Source: Mesostigma viride (lineage: Eukaryota; Streptophyta; Mesostigmatophyceae; Mesostigmatales; Mesostigmataceae). From it: a DNA stretch of 50,406 nt. The position numbers and the translations under genes are program-made. This document shows positions 8,503 to 17,883 of this stretch, piece by piece (positions within the stretch are counted from its first letter, which is position 1; each line of letters begins with the position of its first letter). The notes below the pieces were generated by a model that searched no databases, was not told the DNA's origin, and worked only from the letters and a program-made list of their open reading frames with translations. The stretch is taken from positions 1-50,406 of the forward strand of contig RPFO01001551.1 of assembly GCA_009746045.1 (NCBI GenBank), written 5' to 3'.

Positions 8503-9021
8503 ATGGCTCCTTCACCCGTCGTGCCCTACGCGTACGGCCACGGCGATAACCTCGCCCCTTTCATGGGCGGAGTGTCCACCTCCGTGTACCGCACGGGCGA
8601 CGACGATCTGTCCAGGGAGATGTACCCCCTCTTCGCCCGACTCATGGCGATGGACAACCTGCGCGACGTCGCGGAATCCGTCTTGCGAGAGTGGGACGTC
8701 AAGATCCCGCTCGAGAAAGTCGCGTCCGTGGCCCGGGAGGTGTACTCGGAAAGATCCGACGCCACGTTCCTGGAGAGGCGCGCCGTCCATTTGAGGGACA
8801 CGTCGCATCTGGCGGAATTGCTGCGGTCCCTGAACCAGGACGTGAGGCGCAGGCTCGGCACCGCCGCGTCCGTCTGGAGCAACTCCGAGGATTACGAGCG
8901 ATACGCCCGCGTCTTCCTGGGAGACGAGCAGCCCAACAACGCGGCGATCCCGTGGTGGGAGTTCACCAGTTCGAATCCGCGGAAAGACGCCCTCTATCAC
9001 ACCGACAACATCCTCGTGTGA
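8503..9021 (+). CDS. Viral protein of unknown function
   Basis: Intact 172-residue frame directly downstream of a GATATAA box. Mixed, mostly helical composition: a helical stretch at residues about 40-80 (LFARLMAMDNLRDVAESVLREW) and another at 95-125 (HLAELLRSLNQDVRRRLG). No membrane segment, signal or recognised motif. The short C-terminal tail ends YHTDNILV. Placed next to recombination genes, but nothing in the protein ties it to them. Confidence 0.55.
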   Translation: MAPSPVVPYAYGHGDNLAPFMGGVSTSVYRTGDDDLSREMYPLFARLMAMDNLRDVAESVLREWDVKIPLEKVASVAREVYSERSDATFLERRAVHLRDTSHLAELLRSLNQDVRRRLGTAASVWSNSEDYERYARVFLGDEQPNNAAIPWWEFTSSNPRKDALYHTDNILV

Positions 9022-9086
9022 CGGTATCGACGCGGTTCGTTTCCGGGAGGAGGGAAATTTTCGACGGTAATGGTATCAAGTCACCG

Positions 9087-9782
9087 ATGTCGACGGACGA
9101 GACACCGAGCGCCAAGAGCAAGATCGTGGACGTGTCCGTGGGCGCCCCCATCGTGCTCACGGAGAGCGAGCACGAGGCGTTCCAGAGGACCGGAGTCATG
9201 CCGGACGGGTCCGCGTCCACCGTCCCCGCGCCCGTCCCGAGTTCGCCGTCCGACGACCGAGTCGTGACGGGCGACTCGACCGCGTCCGGCGCGGCGCGCG
9301 CGACTGAGGCCAAGGCGGATCCCGAGGAGGCGCGGGTCAAGGGCCAGCAGCTGGCCGTCGTGTCCTTCGTGGCCCCGCCCAGGAGCAACCACCTGGCGAT
9401 CAAGATCCGCGGGGTGTTCGACGACCAGAAGGACGCGGAGGAGCACGCGCGCAACCTCATGAAGATCGACCCCGACTTCGACATATGCGTCGTGTCCATG
9501 TACAATTGGATCGTGTTGCCCCTCCCCGACGACCTGATGGCGGAGATCGAGCACAAGTACGTGGACGAGCGTCTGCAGAAAATCATGACCGGTTACCACG
9601 AGCAGAAGGAGCGCGTGAAGGAGTACAACATGCAGCGAATCAGGGAGGCGAAGGAGCTGGGCGCGAGAGGCGAGGCCGGTTCGCCGCAACCCGGCGCCGT
9701 GCCGACGGAGGTCCGTCTCCTAGAAGGAGGCGGCGAGGACGTCGTGGCGGATGCGCCGACGGATCTGGCCACCTCTTCGTGA
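9087..9782 (+). CDS. DUF5832-like giant virus protein
   Basis: Intact 231-residue protein. After an acidic, Ala/Pro/Ser-rich N-terminal 95 residues it has AVVSFVAPPRSNHLAIKIRG, then VFDDQKDAEEHARNLMKIDP and DFDICVVSMYNWIVLPLPDD. This block (IKIRGVF...EAxxHAxxLxxxDPxFDIYVVxMYKW) is a conserved small domain seen in many giant virus proteins and listed as DUF5832; the function is unknown and the name is from memory. A Lys/Glu helix (EIEHKYVDERLQKIMTGYHE) and a low-complexity acidic tail follow. The start at 9087 was chosen because the upstream in-frame stretch is not protein-like. Confidence 0.7.
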   Translation: MSTDETPSAKSKIVDVSVGAPIVLTESEHEAFQRTGVMPDGSASTVPAPVPSSPSDDRVVTGDSTASGAARATEAKADPEEARVKGQQLAVVSFVAPPRSNHLAIKIRGVFDDQKDAEEHARNLMKIDPDFDICVVSMYNWIVLPLPDDLMAEIEHKYVDERLQKIMTGYHEQKERVKEYNMQRIREAKELGARGEAGSPQPGAVPTEVRLLEGGGEDVVADAPTDLATSS

Positions 9783-9806
9783 GTCGGCGGATCTAGTCAT
9801 CGTACG

Positions 9807-9870
9807 GTCTGCTGTGGGGATCGAACCCACCGCGACCCCTCGCGGGGTCGCTCGGCCGACCCGAGCAGAC
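9807..9870 (-). ncRNA. 64-nt tRNA-like structure without a normal anticodon loop
   Basis: On the minus strand the ends GTCTGCT and AGCAGAC pair over all 7 positions, like an acceptor stem. Just inside the 3' end, GTGGG-TTCGATC-CCCAC is a perfect T arm. GGTC-GGCCGAGC-GACC forms a D arm, with GGCCGAG as in tRNA-Ser/Leu. The remaining 14 bases (CGCGAGGGGTCGCG) give a 5-bp stem with a four-base loop, so there is no seven-base anticodon loop and almost no variable loop. It cannot decode. It may be a decayed tRNA or a mascRNA-like processed RNA. It lies in the 311-base gap 9783-10093; the rest of that gap is a purine-rich tract (about 9871-9970) with no gene. Confidence 0.6.
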
Positions 9871-10093
9871 GAAGGGGTGGGCGGGTGCCCGGGAAAGAAG
9901 GACAGAGACACGCAAGGACGAAGAAACAAGGAGAAGATCGAGAGAGATCGCGGGACGCGGACGGAGACCCGCCCCGGACTCGAGTTAGTAGCGATAGACA
10001 GATCGTCGGACGGAGCGTTCGTTCGCGGCGGCTACATAATCCATGCCATGTGTGAGGCTAGACTGTTCGCGGTCTGCTACCCTATCACGCACG

Positions 10094-10522
10094 ATGAACG
10101 AGGACAAACGCGAAGAAGAGGTCATGGCGGTGATCACGAAGGCGACTCTTTCGCCAAAGGCGGGCGGTTTTTCGATCCCCCTGTCTACCACGTGGGAATG
10201 GCTGGGCTACGCGAATCGTTCGGAAGCGTCCGCGACCGCGAAACGGGTCCTGCAACGGGGTCTGGAGTTCGTCAAGATCAAGGTCCGCGACGGCGCGGAT
10301 TCGGACATCTGGCTGAACAAAGAGGGGTTCAAGAATCTGGCTATGGCGAGCAACACGGAAACGGGACGGAGAGCCCGCTGGTACTTCCTAGCGGTCGAAA
10401 GGACCCTGCACGAAATCGCTCAAGAGGAAACCATTCAGAGGGTGATGACGGCTATATCGGCGTCTAAGGACCTCGAAGACAGAGTGAGACGGATGGAGGA
10501 GAGACTGGCGTCGGTTTTGTGA
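10094..10522 (+). CDS. MSV199/BRO-N-like domain protein
   Basis: Intact 142-residue protein. FSIPLSTTWEWLGYANRSEA, then RVLQRGLEFVKIKVRDG, DIWLNKEGFKNLAMASNTET and ARWYFLAVERTL follow the order of the MSV199 domain found next to BRO/KilA-type domains in large DNA viruses (insect poxviruses, iridoviruses, mimiviruses). Such proteins are thought to bind DNA and act in regulation. The last 30 residues (ASKDLEDRVRRMEERLASVL) look like a short coiled coil for dimerisation. The ATG at 10094 puts the domain right after a short acidic leader. The 236 bases after it (10523-10758) hold no gene that I can support. Confidence 0.68.
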   Translation: MNEDKREEEVMAVITKATLSPKAGGFSIPLSTTWEWLGYANRSEASATAKRVLQRGLEFVKIKVRDGADSDIWLNKEGFKNLAMASNTETGRRARWYFLAVERTLHEIAQEETIQRVMTAISASKDLEDRVRRMEERLASVL

Positions 10523-10758
10523 CGGCCATGGTTCGTTTCATTCCATGAATCATTTAATGAAAGATCCCATTACCTTAACTGTCCTACCGTTTCATTGCAC
10601 GGCTCCACGTTATGGAAGTGTCGACGTCATCGGACGGACGGTAGACCTACGTGAGGAAGGGCGGACTGGCCGCCTGGTGAAGGATTTCTGTATACCTATA
10701 GCCCCAGTTTTTCTTTCGTCTCATTGGAACGCACTCGATCGGACCGCGGACGATCCGA

Positions 10759-11013
10759 TCACGAAATCAGGTTGTTGGCCGCGGCGAAACCCTCGCCTCC
10801 CGCCTCGCCTCCCGCGAACGCCCCGGCGCCGCCTCCGGACGCGTATCTCCGGTACACGAAGAACCCGCCCACGAGGACGGCCGCGAGCCCGGCCAGGAAC
10901 AGGGGAGATTCGTACACGGGGCGAGGGTCGGTGCGTCTCCGGTCGGACGGCACGCACATCGTCGTCTTGGTCATCGGCACCTCGTTGGTCTGGTTCATGA
11001 TAGGGAACGCCAT
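10759..11013 (-). CDS. Small single-span membrane protein
   Basis: Intact 84-residue frame. One clear membrane segment, SPLFLAGLAAVLVGGFFVY, followed by RRY and a Gly/Ala-rich tail. The N-terminal 35 residues are polar with several Arg. Layout suggests a type I or III inserted viral membrane protein. No family recognised. It is followed on the same strand, upstream, by another viral gene. Confidence 0.5.
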   Translation of the reverse strand: MAFPIMNQTNEVPMTKTTMCVPSDRRRTDPRPVYESPLFLAGLAAVLVGGFFVYRRYASGGGAGAFAGGEAGGEGFAAANNLIS

Positions 11014-11037
11014 CGTCGTCGGCGCGGGCGTCTTTAC

Positions 11038-11633
11038 CTATCCCGCAGAAAAATTAGCGGGGAGGAGAACGTGCACGGTTTGGAGAGGCGCCGGGCCGGA
11101 TTCGGCGCCCACGGACATTCGCGAGCGCATTGACACGTGTCCACGCACCCCGACGGGCATGTACGGTTTGTCGCATTGGCGGCACCGAAAGGCGCGCGGG
11201 ATCACGAATACCGAGGGTTCGCGACACAGCACGCGGACCCACGCGTCCTTGGCGAAATCGTGCATGATGTACACGTCGTCCGCCGTGATGTCCAGCACCG
11301 CCGTCGGGAGATCGTCTCGGTCCCGCGTTTTCAGGAGGAGAACGTCGCCGGTCACGGCCCATTCCAGGATCCTCGAGGCGGTCGCGTTGACCGCGTTCGC
11401 GCCTTTTTTGGACGCGTACACCCGATCGCGCGGTCGGACGGCTGCGTCAGGGCGGGTTTCAGTATCTCGCACAGCTCGGGGGCCGGGAGGAACCGTCGGA
11501 TCTCCTGCCACGACCATCGCGAGGAGATCGCGACCCTGCCGGGCCTGCCGCGGCACGGGAGGAAGTACGCGTGCGTCACGGCGGATTCTTCGGCCGCCGT
11601 CGCCGGGGTCGCGGAACCCCCCTCGATCTCCAT
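11038..11633 (-). pseudogene. Viral protein with CxxC zinc-like motif, one frameshift
   Basis: Starts MEIEGGSATPATAAEESAVT at 11633 and reads to KPALTQPSDR, then switches frame near 11430 into VYASKKGANAVNATASRIL and DLPTAVLDITADDVYIMHD. A possible zinc site FRCRQCDKPYMPVGVRGH follows at about 50 residues from the end. Total about 198 residues. It looks like one globular protein broken once. No family recognised. It diverges from the 11697 gene across a short AT-rich promoter. Confidence 0.5.
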
Positions 11634-11696
11634 GGGTCCTAATATAACCGAGGATATAATAGATGTCCGCTGTCACTCGCCCGCGGCGATATCACC
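11634..11696. promoter_or_regulatory. Bidirectional AT-rich promoter
   Basis: The 63-base gap between divergent starts holds CCTAATATAACC and GAGGATATAATAG in GC-rich surroundings. GGATATAAT recurs at the helicase promoter (14771), which suggests a shared viral promoter element. Confidence 0.45.
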
Positions 11697-12164
11697 ATGA
11701 TCGGAGCGCGAGTGACCGCCGACGTCGCCGCGAGGCTGACGAAGAGTTCGGAGAGGGCGAAGCGCGCGGTCGAAGACCGGCTCTTGGCCGCCGTCGAGAG
11801 CAACATAGAGACGAGCGCCAAGCAGGGGAGGACGTTCCTGTTCCACACCGTCCCGATGTACCAGTTCGGCGTCCCGCTGTACGACTGCTCGGCCATGGTG
11901 CGCGCGATTGGGAAAAGACTCGTCCGCCGGGGGTTCCGCGTCAAGCAAGTCGGGGTTAACCACGTGTACGTCGAGTGGGGATCGGAGAGGGCGAAACCCG
12001 CGTGCGCCTCCGACCGCGCCCCGGCCGCGTCCAAGACATCGCGGGGGAAGAAGCGGGCGTCGCGAGGATCCAAGCCCGACGCGGCGGCGGTCCCGACGTC
12101 CACTCGAGACGCCATCCGACGGCTCGGACTGAACCTCAGGAGCTGTCCGCGCCCCGGCGGATGA
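11697..12164 (+). CDS. Conserved-looking giant virus protein of unknown function
   Basis: Intact 155-residue protein. Residues about 45-95 (FLFHTVPMYQFGVPLYDCSA, then VRAIGKRLVRRGFRVKQVGVNHVYVEW) form a small alpha/beta unit like one found in several giant virus proteins: a Tyr-Asp pair, a helix ending RRGF and a strand ending in EW or SW. The C-terminal 55 residues are Lys/Arg/Ser-rich, probably disordered and possibly nucleic acid binding. No catalytic motif seen. The 3' end overlaps the next convergent gene by 29 bases. Confidence 0.55.
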   Translation: MIGARVTADVAARLTKSSERAKRAVEDRLLAAVESNIETSAKQGRTFLFHTVPMYQFGVPLYDCSAMVRAIGKRLVRRGFRVKQVGVNHVYVEWGSERAKPACASDRAPAASKTSRGKKRASRGSKPDAAAVPTSTRDAIRRLGLNLRSCPRPGG

Positions 12165-12399
12165 GCCACAGCGTCAGCAGGCCCAGCAACAGCCCGTTCC
12201 CCAGCTCAAGGACGTCGTCCGTCGTCGCGAATCTGCGGATCCCCAGCTCGCACAGGACATCGTTCGCGAGTTCGCACCGGCCGCGGACGGATAATTGCGG
12301 CCCCGCGGCCGACACGCCGCCCCACGGAGAGCGGGTGCGGGCCGACGGAGCGATTCTGCGTTCGGACCATGCGGGATGTGCTAGCATAAGAGACGTCAT
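12136..12399 (-). CDS. Small C-terminally anchored membrane protein
   Basis: 87-residue frame ending in one hydrophobic segment (ELGNGLLLGLLTLWLI) followed by RRGADSS, so a tail-anchor layout. The start is just downstream, on this strand, of a TTATACGTATAA palindromic AT block at about 12408-12420. No family recognised. It overlaps the 3' end of the neighbouring gene slightly. Confidence 0.42.
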   Translation of the reverse strand: MTSLMLAHPAWSERRIAPSARTRSPWGGVSAAGPQLSVRGRCELANDVLCELGIRRFATTDDVLELGNGLLLGLLTLWLIRRGADSS

Positions 12400-12550
12400 T
12401 GTGTTCGCGTTATACGTATAATGAGGCTTAATTTTTATTCGATCGATCCGTGGATCGCGATGAAATAAAGGACCTTTTATTCATAAAAATAAAGGAACTC
12501 ATTCAACCACTCTTGTCACCCTCCCACATCCGAGATGGACGCGCACGCGT

Positions 12551-14769
12551 TCACACGCGTCCCTGGACGTCCGCGTTCTCGGGGAAGTCCTCGACGTCGC
12601 CGCTCTCGTCGCCGACGTCCACGCCGTACAAGAAGAAGCACCTCTTCTTCCGATCACTCCCGCGCGGGTAGTGCTTGGTGACCCTCTCCAGGACGAGCTG
12701 GATGCCGTTCTCCGTGAACACGTGCTTGTAGAAGTCCTCGTCGAACACGACGCGCGTGCGGGGGTCCCTCTGTCGCAACCACTCGTTGAACCGGCGCTGG
12801 AACATCTCCCACGGGCAGTAGAAACCGTCACCCTTCTCCACCCAGGACACCGTGTTGAGGAAGGTGATGAGAGGGTTCGACGACATCTGCGCGTGGTTCC
12901 TCCACGTGGTGAACTGGACGGGGAGACACGTGTGGATGTTCCTGTGCGCCACGTATTCGATCAACTTGCGATACGCGCGGTTGGACTTGACGAGGATGTT
13001 GGCGATGTTCGACGCGATGAGTTCGTCCATGCGGTCGTCCTGCGCGGGCTTCTTGTCGAACGGGAACAGCACGAGGCGGCGGATGATCTGGCTGGCGTTG
13101 TCCCCCCTGCAGAACATCCGGTTGCCCGCCGCCAGGTAGGGCGACTTCCACTCCTGGCTGAGGGCGTCCTTGTACTTCTGCGCCAGACTCATCTTCTCCC
13201 CGCTCACGAGGGACAGCCACTCGGCCTGCTCGAGCGCAAACTTCTCGTTCAGCTCGTACGTGTAGATGCAGTACTTGTCCTTGTGCTGGGACAGGCCGAA
13301 CAGGGGCTCGATGTTGTTAGAAAGGACGCCGGCGTCCTGTTTGAAGATGAGTTCGACGATGCGGACCAGGGTCGACTTGCCCGATCCGGCGATGCCCTTG
13401 AGGAACACCATGACCTCGAACTTCTCGAGTTCTTTGAGGGAGTACAGCATCCGCCCCAGACCCAGCGCCCAGAACGCCCGGTGCACGTCGTCCGTGTAAT
13501 TCTGGTCGTTCAACACCTTCGTGACGCCCTCCGTCGGGATGTCGAACCACTCGCCCGTCTCGTAGTCCCCTCGGAACGCGCCTTCCTCGAAAAGGTCCGT
13601 GTTCATGACGACGTTCTCGAAATAGCGACACGCGCCCACGTCGTCGGGGAGGTCGCGGGCGGGGTACGGATAGAACTCGTCGACGTCCGTCCTGTAGATC
13701 CCGTTGGCGAACGCGAACACGTGGCGATCTTTCGGCTTGACCGCGAAGTCGAACGCCGAGGACCCGATGATGTTCTCCACGAGCCGCTTCTTGTTGCCGT
13801 TCTCGTTCGTCATCATCTTCCACACCATCGGGTTGCCTGTGTCGGTCTGCTTGGTGATCCACTCCTCCACCGACATGAGCCGTTCCCAGAAGTGGGTGTC
13901 GTGTCCCTCGCTCGTGAACACGCGCGCGTACACGCCGTCGTCGCCGTCCGCCCCCTTCCTCAGCTTCAGCACGTTCCATTGCGCGGAGATGATGAGGAGC
14001 AGGCGCTGGTACTCTTTCAGTTCCCCCGCGCCGGAACTCAGCCGCACCGTCAAACGCGGCAAGTTCTCCCGGACCTTTTTCGGGACGCGCGCCTCGACCA
14101 CGCTGCACACAGCCTCGCGGAGGGAAAGACGCGCGAGTGGGCGAAGAACAGGGTGTCCATCCACACCTCCAGCCCCTGCCCCCTGCGCTCCTCCACCTCG
14201 GCGATCAGGTTGAAGATCTTGCCGGTCGCGCACACCATCCGCGTCTCCACGGACTTGCAAAGGTCGTTCACGTCGTCCGCCGTGTCCACCTTCTGCCAAC
14301 ATGCCGCGTGGCGCTCCCCGGGGCTCATCCCGTCCGGATCTTCCGGCCCGAGCTCGAAGATGTCGCACAGGATCTCGACCACGGGCAATCGACGACGGCG
14401 GCCTTCAGCGTGTGGAGGTACTCGCCGAGCGCGTCGTCCGACATGCCCTTGCACGCCCTCGGAAACTCCTTGACGTCCTCGTCGGTCGCCAGGCCGCGGC
14501 GGAAGTCCCGCAAGACCCCGTCCTCCTGGCTGTCCAGGACATCGTCTCCGTCCTCCTCTCCCTCCCCCCCTCCCCCGCCCCTCGTCCACTCGGACGGTCC
14601 GAGTGTCCCGGTTCGCCTCGGGTACATCCCCCGCGTCCGTCATATCCGCGTCCCTCGCCCCCCTTCCCAGCCCGAGACCTCGCCCCGGCCCCCTCTCTTC
14701 GCGTATTCGTACCTGCTCGGCGAGGGCCGGTACGATCGCGTCGTCGAGGCCGGGCTCGATCGGAGCCAT
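12551..14769 (-). pseudogene. D5-type superfamily 3 helicase, three frameshifts near the N-terminus
   Basis: Replicative helicase of giant viruses. The helicase part (14100 down to 12551) is open. EFYPYPARDLPDDVGACRYF is the D5 N-terminal region; MVFLKGIAGSGKSTLVRIVE is Walker A (about 13371-13400); YCIYTYELNEKFALEQAEW is Walker B-like; and PYLAAGNRMF with QIIRRLVLFPFDK gives motif C and the Arg finger. The poxvirus D5 C-terminal region follows (NEWLRQRDPRTRVVFDEDFY). Upstream coding jumps frames near 14590, 14390 and 14115. A start at 14769 (MAPIEPGLDDAIVPAL) follows a TATATCC box. The primase is a separate gene at the left edge. Without the shifts the length is about 735 residues. Confidence 0.85.
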
Positions 14770-14896
14770 CGGATATAATTTATCCGTATACAAATTCCGT
14801 GGCGGACGCGAACCCGTGACAGATGACGGTATAATTCGATCCGCTCACGAAAATTATGCCGCGTATTGGTACGCTTGGTGGTCGGTTCCGCTCGCA
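14770..14896. promoter_or_regulatory. Divergent promoter of D5 helicase and 14897 gene
   Basis: 127 bases between divergent starts. Contains CGGATATAATTTATCC next to the helicase start, and GACGGTATAATTCG plus GAAAATTATGC toward the other gene. The (G)GATATAAT/GTATAAT words match those at 11640-11665. Confidence 0.42.
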
Positions 14897-15211
14897 ATGG
14901 ATCACCCGATCGTGTCGGAAGCCTTGTCGGCGACGTCGTTCGTATTCTCGTACGCCCTCACGTCCGTTTTGCCGTACGATTTCGACATCCACTGCGACGT
15001 GGTGAAGGCGCTGGTGGTCTTTTCGGGGTCCTACCGCGCCACGAAGAAGGCGGACATATCGGTGCTGTTGACGGGCATCTACTTCTTACTGAAGACGTTG
15101 ATGCCGTCCCGGGCGCGCATGTTCCCTGACGCCGGGCCGAAGTCGGCGCCGGACGACGCGCGCAACCCCGTGACGAGCACGAAGTCGTCTCGCGTTGACA
15201 AGAGACCGTAA
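14897..15211 (+). CDS. Small viral protein of unknown function
   Basis: Intact 104-residue frame starting MDHPIVSEALSATSFVFSYA. Hydrophobic helices at residues about 8-24 and 55-68 (ISVLLTGIYFLLKTLMP) could be membrane or buried helices. The tail is Pro/Arg/Ser-rich. The frame extends further upstream, but 14897 is the first ATG after the AT-rich divergent promoter. It ends 2 bases before the convergent end of the giant split gene. Confidence 0.5.
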   Translation: MDHPIVSEALSATSFVFSYALTSVLPYDFDIHCDVVKALVVFSGSYRATKKADISVLLTGIYFLLKTLMPSRARMFPDAGPKSAPDDARNPVTSTKSSRVDKRP

Positions 15212-15213
15212 GC

Positions 15214-15844
15214 CTACCGTTGCGCATCATTCGGAAGGTGCCAACGGCGTACAAATCGCCGGTTTGGGAATAGGTCGGCAAGTGATGACGTGGCAAATCT
15301 TTCGGCGGTTAACGTCAGGGGCTCCGTGTCAAAGAGAGAGATTGCTTCGGGTTTTGGCGACTCCGCAATGACATCTGAATCGTCCTGATCGGTGTCACTG
15401 CTCTCCTTTGCTACGAGTCGGCTTTGAAATTCGTCCACCATCCGCTGGAGACGCGCGGGGGTCACATCCTCGCGTTTAAATCGTTCAACGTCCGATCTGT
15501 CGACTCCGACTTTCTCAGCTCTCTTCGTGGCTTCTTGCCAGGCCATCCGATTCGACTCTCGCGCGCTTTCGAGTACACCGCCTGGCGTCGCCCCTTCCGC
15601 GTTCGCCGCCTGTTCAAACTGGTCACTCGACCATCCGAGTTTATGGGACTGTATCCGAGCACGTTCCCAGTCAGATTTGCGTTCGGACGCCGCGTTCTCG
15701 AGTGCTACGATATTTTGCCTTGGTCGTTGGAAGTGATCGATTTCGCGAGTTGACATCTTTGCGTCCGCGGATGCGCGGTCACGGGCTTCTTTCCACTTAC
15801 GCGTTATGTTTTCCTCGAGTTGGGGTATGGTCATCCCGTCGCCG
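15214..15844 (-). pseudogene. Giant split viral gene, segment 4 (C-terminus)
   Basis: Last piece of a viral gene of about 2,117 codons that starts at 38443. It opens with MTIPQLEENITRKWKEARDR, matching TIPQLQNEITLIKR in segment 2, so it completes a second copy of a repeated helical domain. The rest is Lys/Arg/Glu-rich and probably helical, and ends at 15214. Positions 15840-15844 (CGCCG) are one copy of the target duplication of the LTR element; joining to segment 3 through the other copy keeps the frame. No enzyme motif is seen. Confidence 0.72.
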
Positions 15845-16354
15845 TGTTACAAGCATGTGTGATTATTATGGGGACTTAAATTAATAATTTGTAGGTGGTG
15901 AATCATTGCCGACTTAAGCGTCAGGAGCCAGGAAAATTATTTATTACGTCCATATGGTGTGGCTTTCCATGGCTACCTCAAGGTAGCGTGAACATTGGTA
16001 ATTATGGTAGGTGAGTGGTGGCGGCGGCCCTGGTATGGGCATGGGCCGACAATGGGTCGATAACGACAGCTGGTATGTTGGAACATGGTGCATGCGCATG
16101 CATGACTCGGTACGGCATGGTATGACATGCACATGACACAATACTATAATCTGGTGAAGATAGTGACCAATGGTCCTAGTGCCATTGTACAACTTGGCAC
16201 ATAGTCATAGTGTCCGTTCACGTAGGACAAATCCCACTTAGGTACTACTATCCGAGCATATCTATTTGTTAATTAGGGCTCGAATACAGTTGCCCGTATT
16301 ATAGATTTCTGCACGGTCAGCATAATGGGCATATTCAAGACAGGATTCTTGACA
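15845..16354 (-). repeat. LTR (3' copy in element orientation)
   Basis: Left copy of the LTR, about 510 bases. It differs from the right copy by a short indel near 15853-15861 and a few substitutions. Confidence 0.8.
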
Positions 16355-17883
16355 CCCTCCTTGCACATGATGCTGTCTATAAATACAAATGCTAGATCCT
16401 GGCGAGGGTAGTCGGGTACCTAAGTGGATTCCCTCCTTACACGACACCCTGGTCTTGATATAAAACAGCAAGAAAAATGAAGGCAAGGTTGTGTAGCCCC
16501 ATATTGTCACATGGAGTGCGCCACACGAGGGTGGAGCCAAACTGGAAACAGGCTCTTAAGCTGTAAAGACTGGTTGCTCAGTGTTGAGTCTGGATGCAGA
16601 CTGTAGCCGGTACTGGTTGATGCCAGGGTTGCAGCTGGAAACGTTGGGTACTGGTAGCTGCTGGTAAACCGGTGACGTCAGCTGCTGTGTGTGCACACAC
16701 GATCTATATGCTGTGTGTGGGTACAGTTTCTTGTGTGGTGCTGGTAGTGCTACTTTGACTTGTTTGCCAACAGGGTTTGGTGCAACTTACTGCAACTACT
16801 ACAAGGTGAACTGTGACGTGAGAATGTAGAGCTGGTTGCTGGACTGCTACTTGCTAGCTAGACAAGTGCGTGCAGCTGACTGCAGCTACTATCTACTCTA
16901 CGCCTGTGGTGGAGAGTCATGCATGTGCTGCTGGGTGCTACTACTTCTCCTTGCTGGCTAGGCAAGTGTGGGTAGCTGCCTGCATGGACTATGCAGTGTA
17001 CTCTGTTCCTGCTGGTGTTGCCTGCTGTGCTTGTTGATGCCAGTGTGATGGTGCTGATGGGACTGAATGATAAAACTGCAACTAGTGCTGAAAACAACGT
17101 GGGGATTAGTGAGCACCCTCCTTAGTGTGGTGTGCAGCTGTGTCAGCAGGCTGGCCTTGAGAGCAGGACCCAGGGAATATTCCCTTTTTTCTTGGAAACT
17201 TGGAGCACGGCAGGTTCTGGGCTCTTGAAGTGATGACCGTTTAAAAAAAAAGGAATTCCGGTTTAAAAGAATGCGCCCAAAAGAATGTTGATGCCACGCG
17301 AAATGGTGCCGGTACAAAAGAAAGACCGGTTCTCATGAAAAATTCTTGAGGTAAACAGCTCCGCCGATTTCTCGTCGATGCTCACAGCTCGCGCGGCTCA
17401 GTGGGAGCCCGTCAGTGACCCCGCGCCGATTGAACGCACTGCACTCGGCCAAAAATGTGCTGCCAGGTAAAAAATCACTGGCGCTGCCTGGAACCAGAGC
17501 CGGCACCTTTTGAGTGCCAGGCTTCAGTGCCGACGTCCCCATCACCGAAATGTTGGCGTTTGATCAGTTTCGGGTATATATAAGTATAAAAGCGTAGATC
17601 TGGCCTGCGCACCGGAGCTTGGGAAATTCTTGACGGATTTTAGCGACGGTAGGTGTCACCCCGAATATTTGGTGTTACCACACGTTGAAGTAGGTCGATT
17701 GAACGCCTGGAATTTCACGGTAGCATCTGCGCCATAATCATGGTCGTATCAAGTACAAGAATTCGACCAAGCTGCTCCGTATATGAAAATATTAACAATG
17801 ATCAAGGCGCTCAATAAATGTGAGCTGCCGCTTAGAGGTTGGTTAATTCCGTTGAAAAATCTTGCCCCGGACCTCCGATGCCA

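Noticed and set aside
12499-12831. 110-codon frame beyond the helicase C-terminus
   Set aside because: Mostly antisense or shifted shadow of the helicase, rich in Arg/Ser/Thr with no features.
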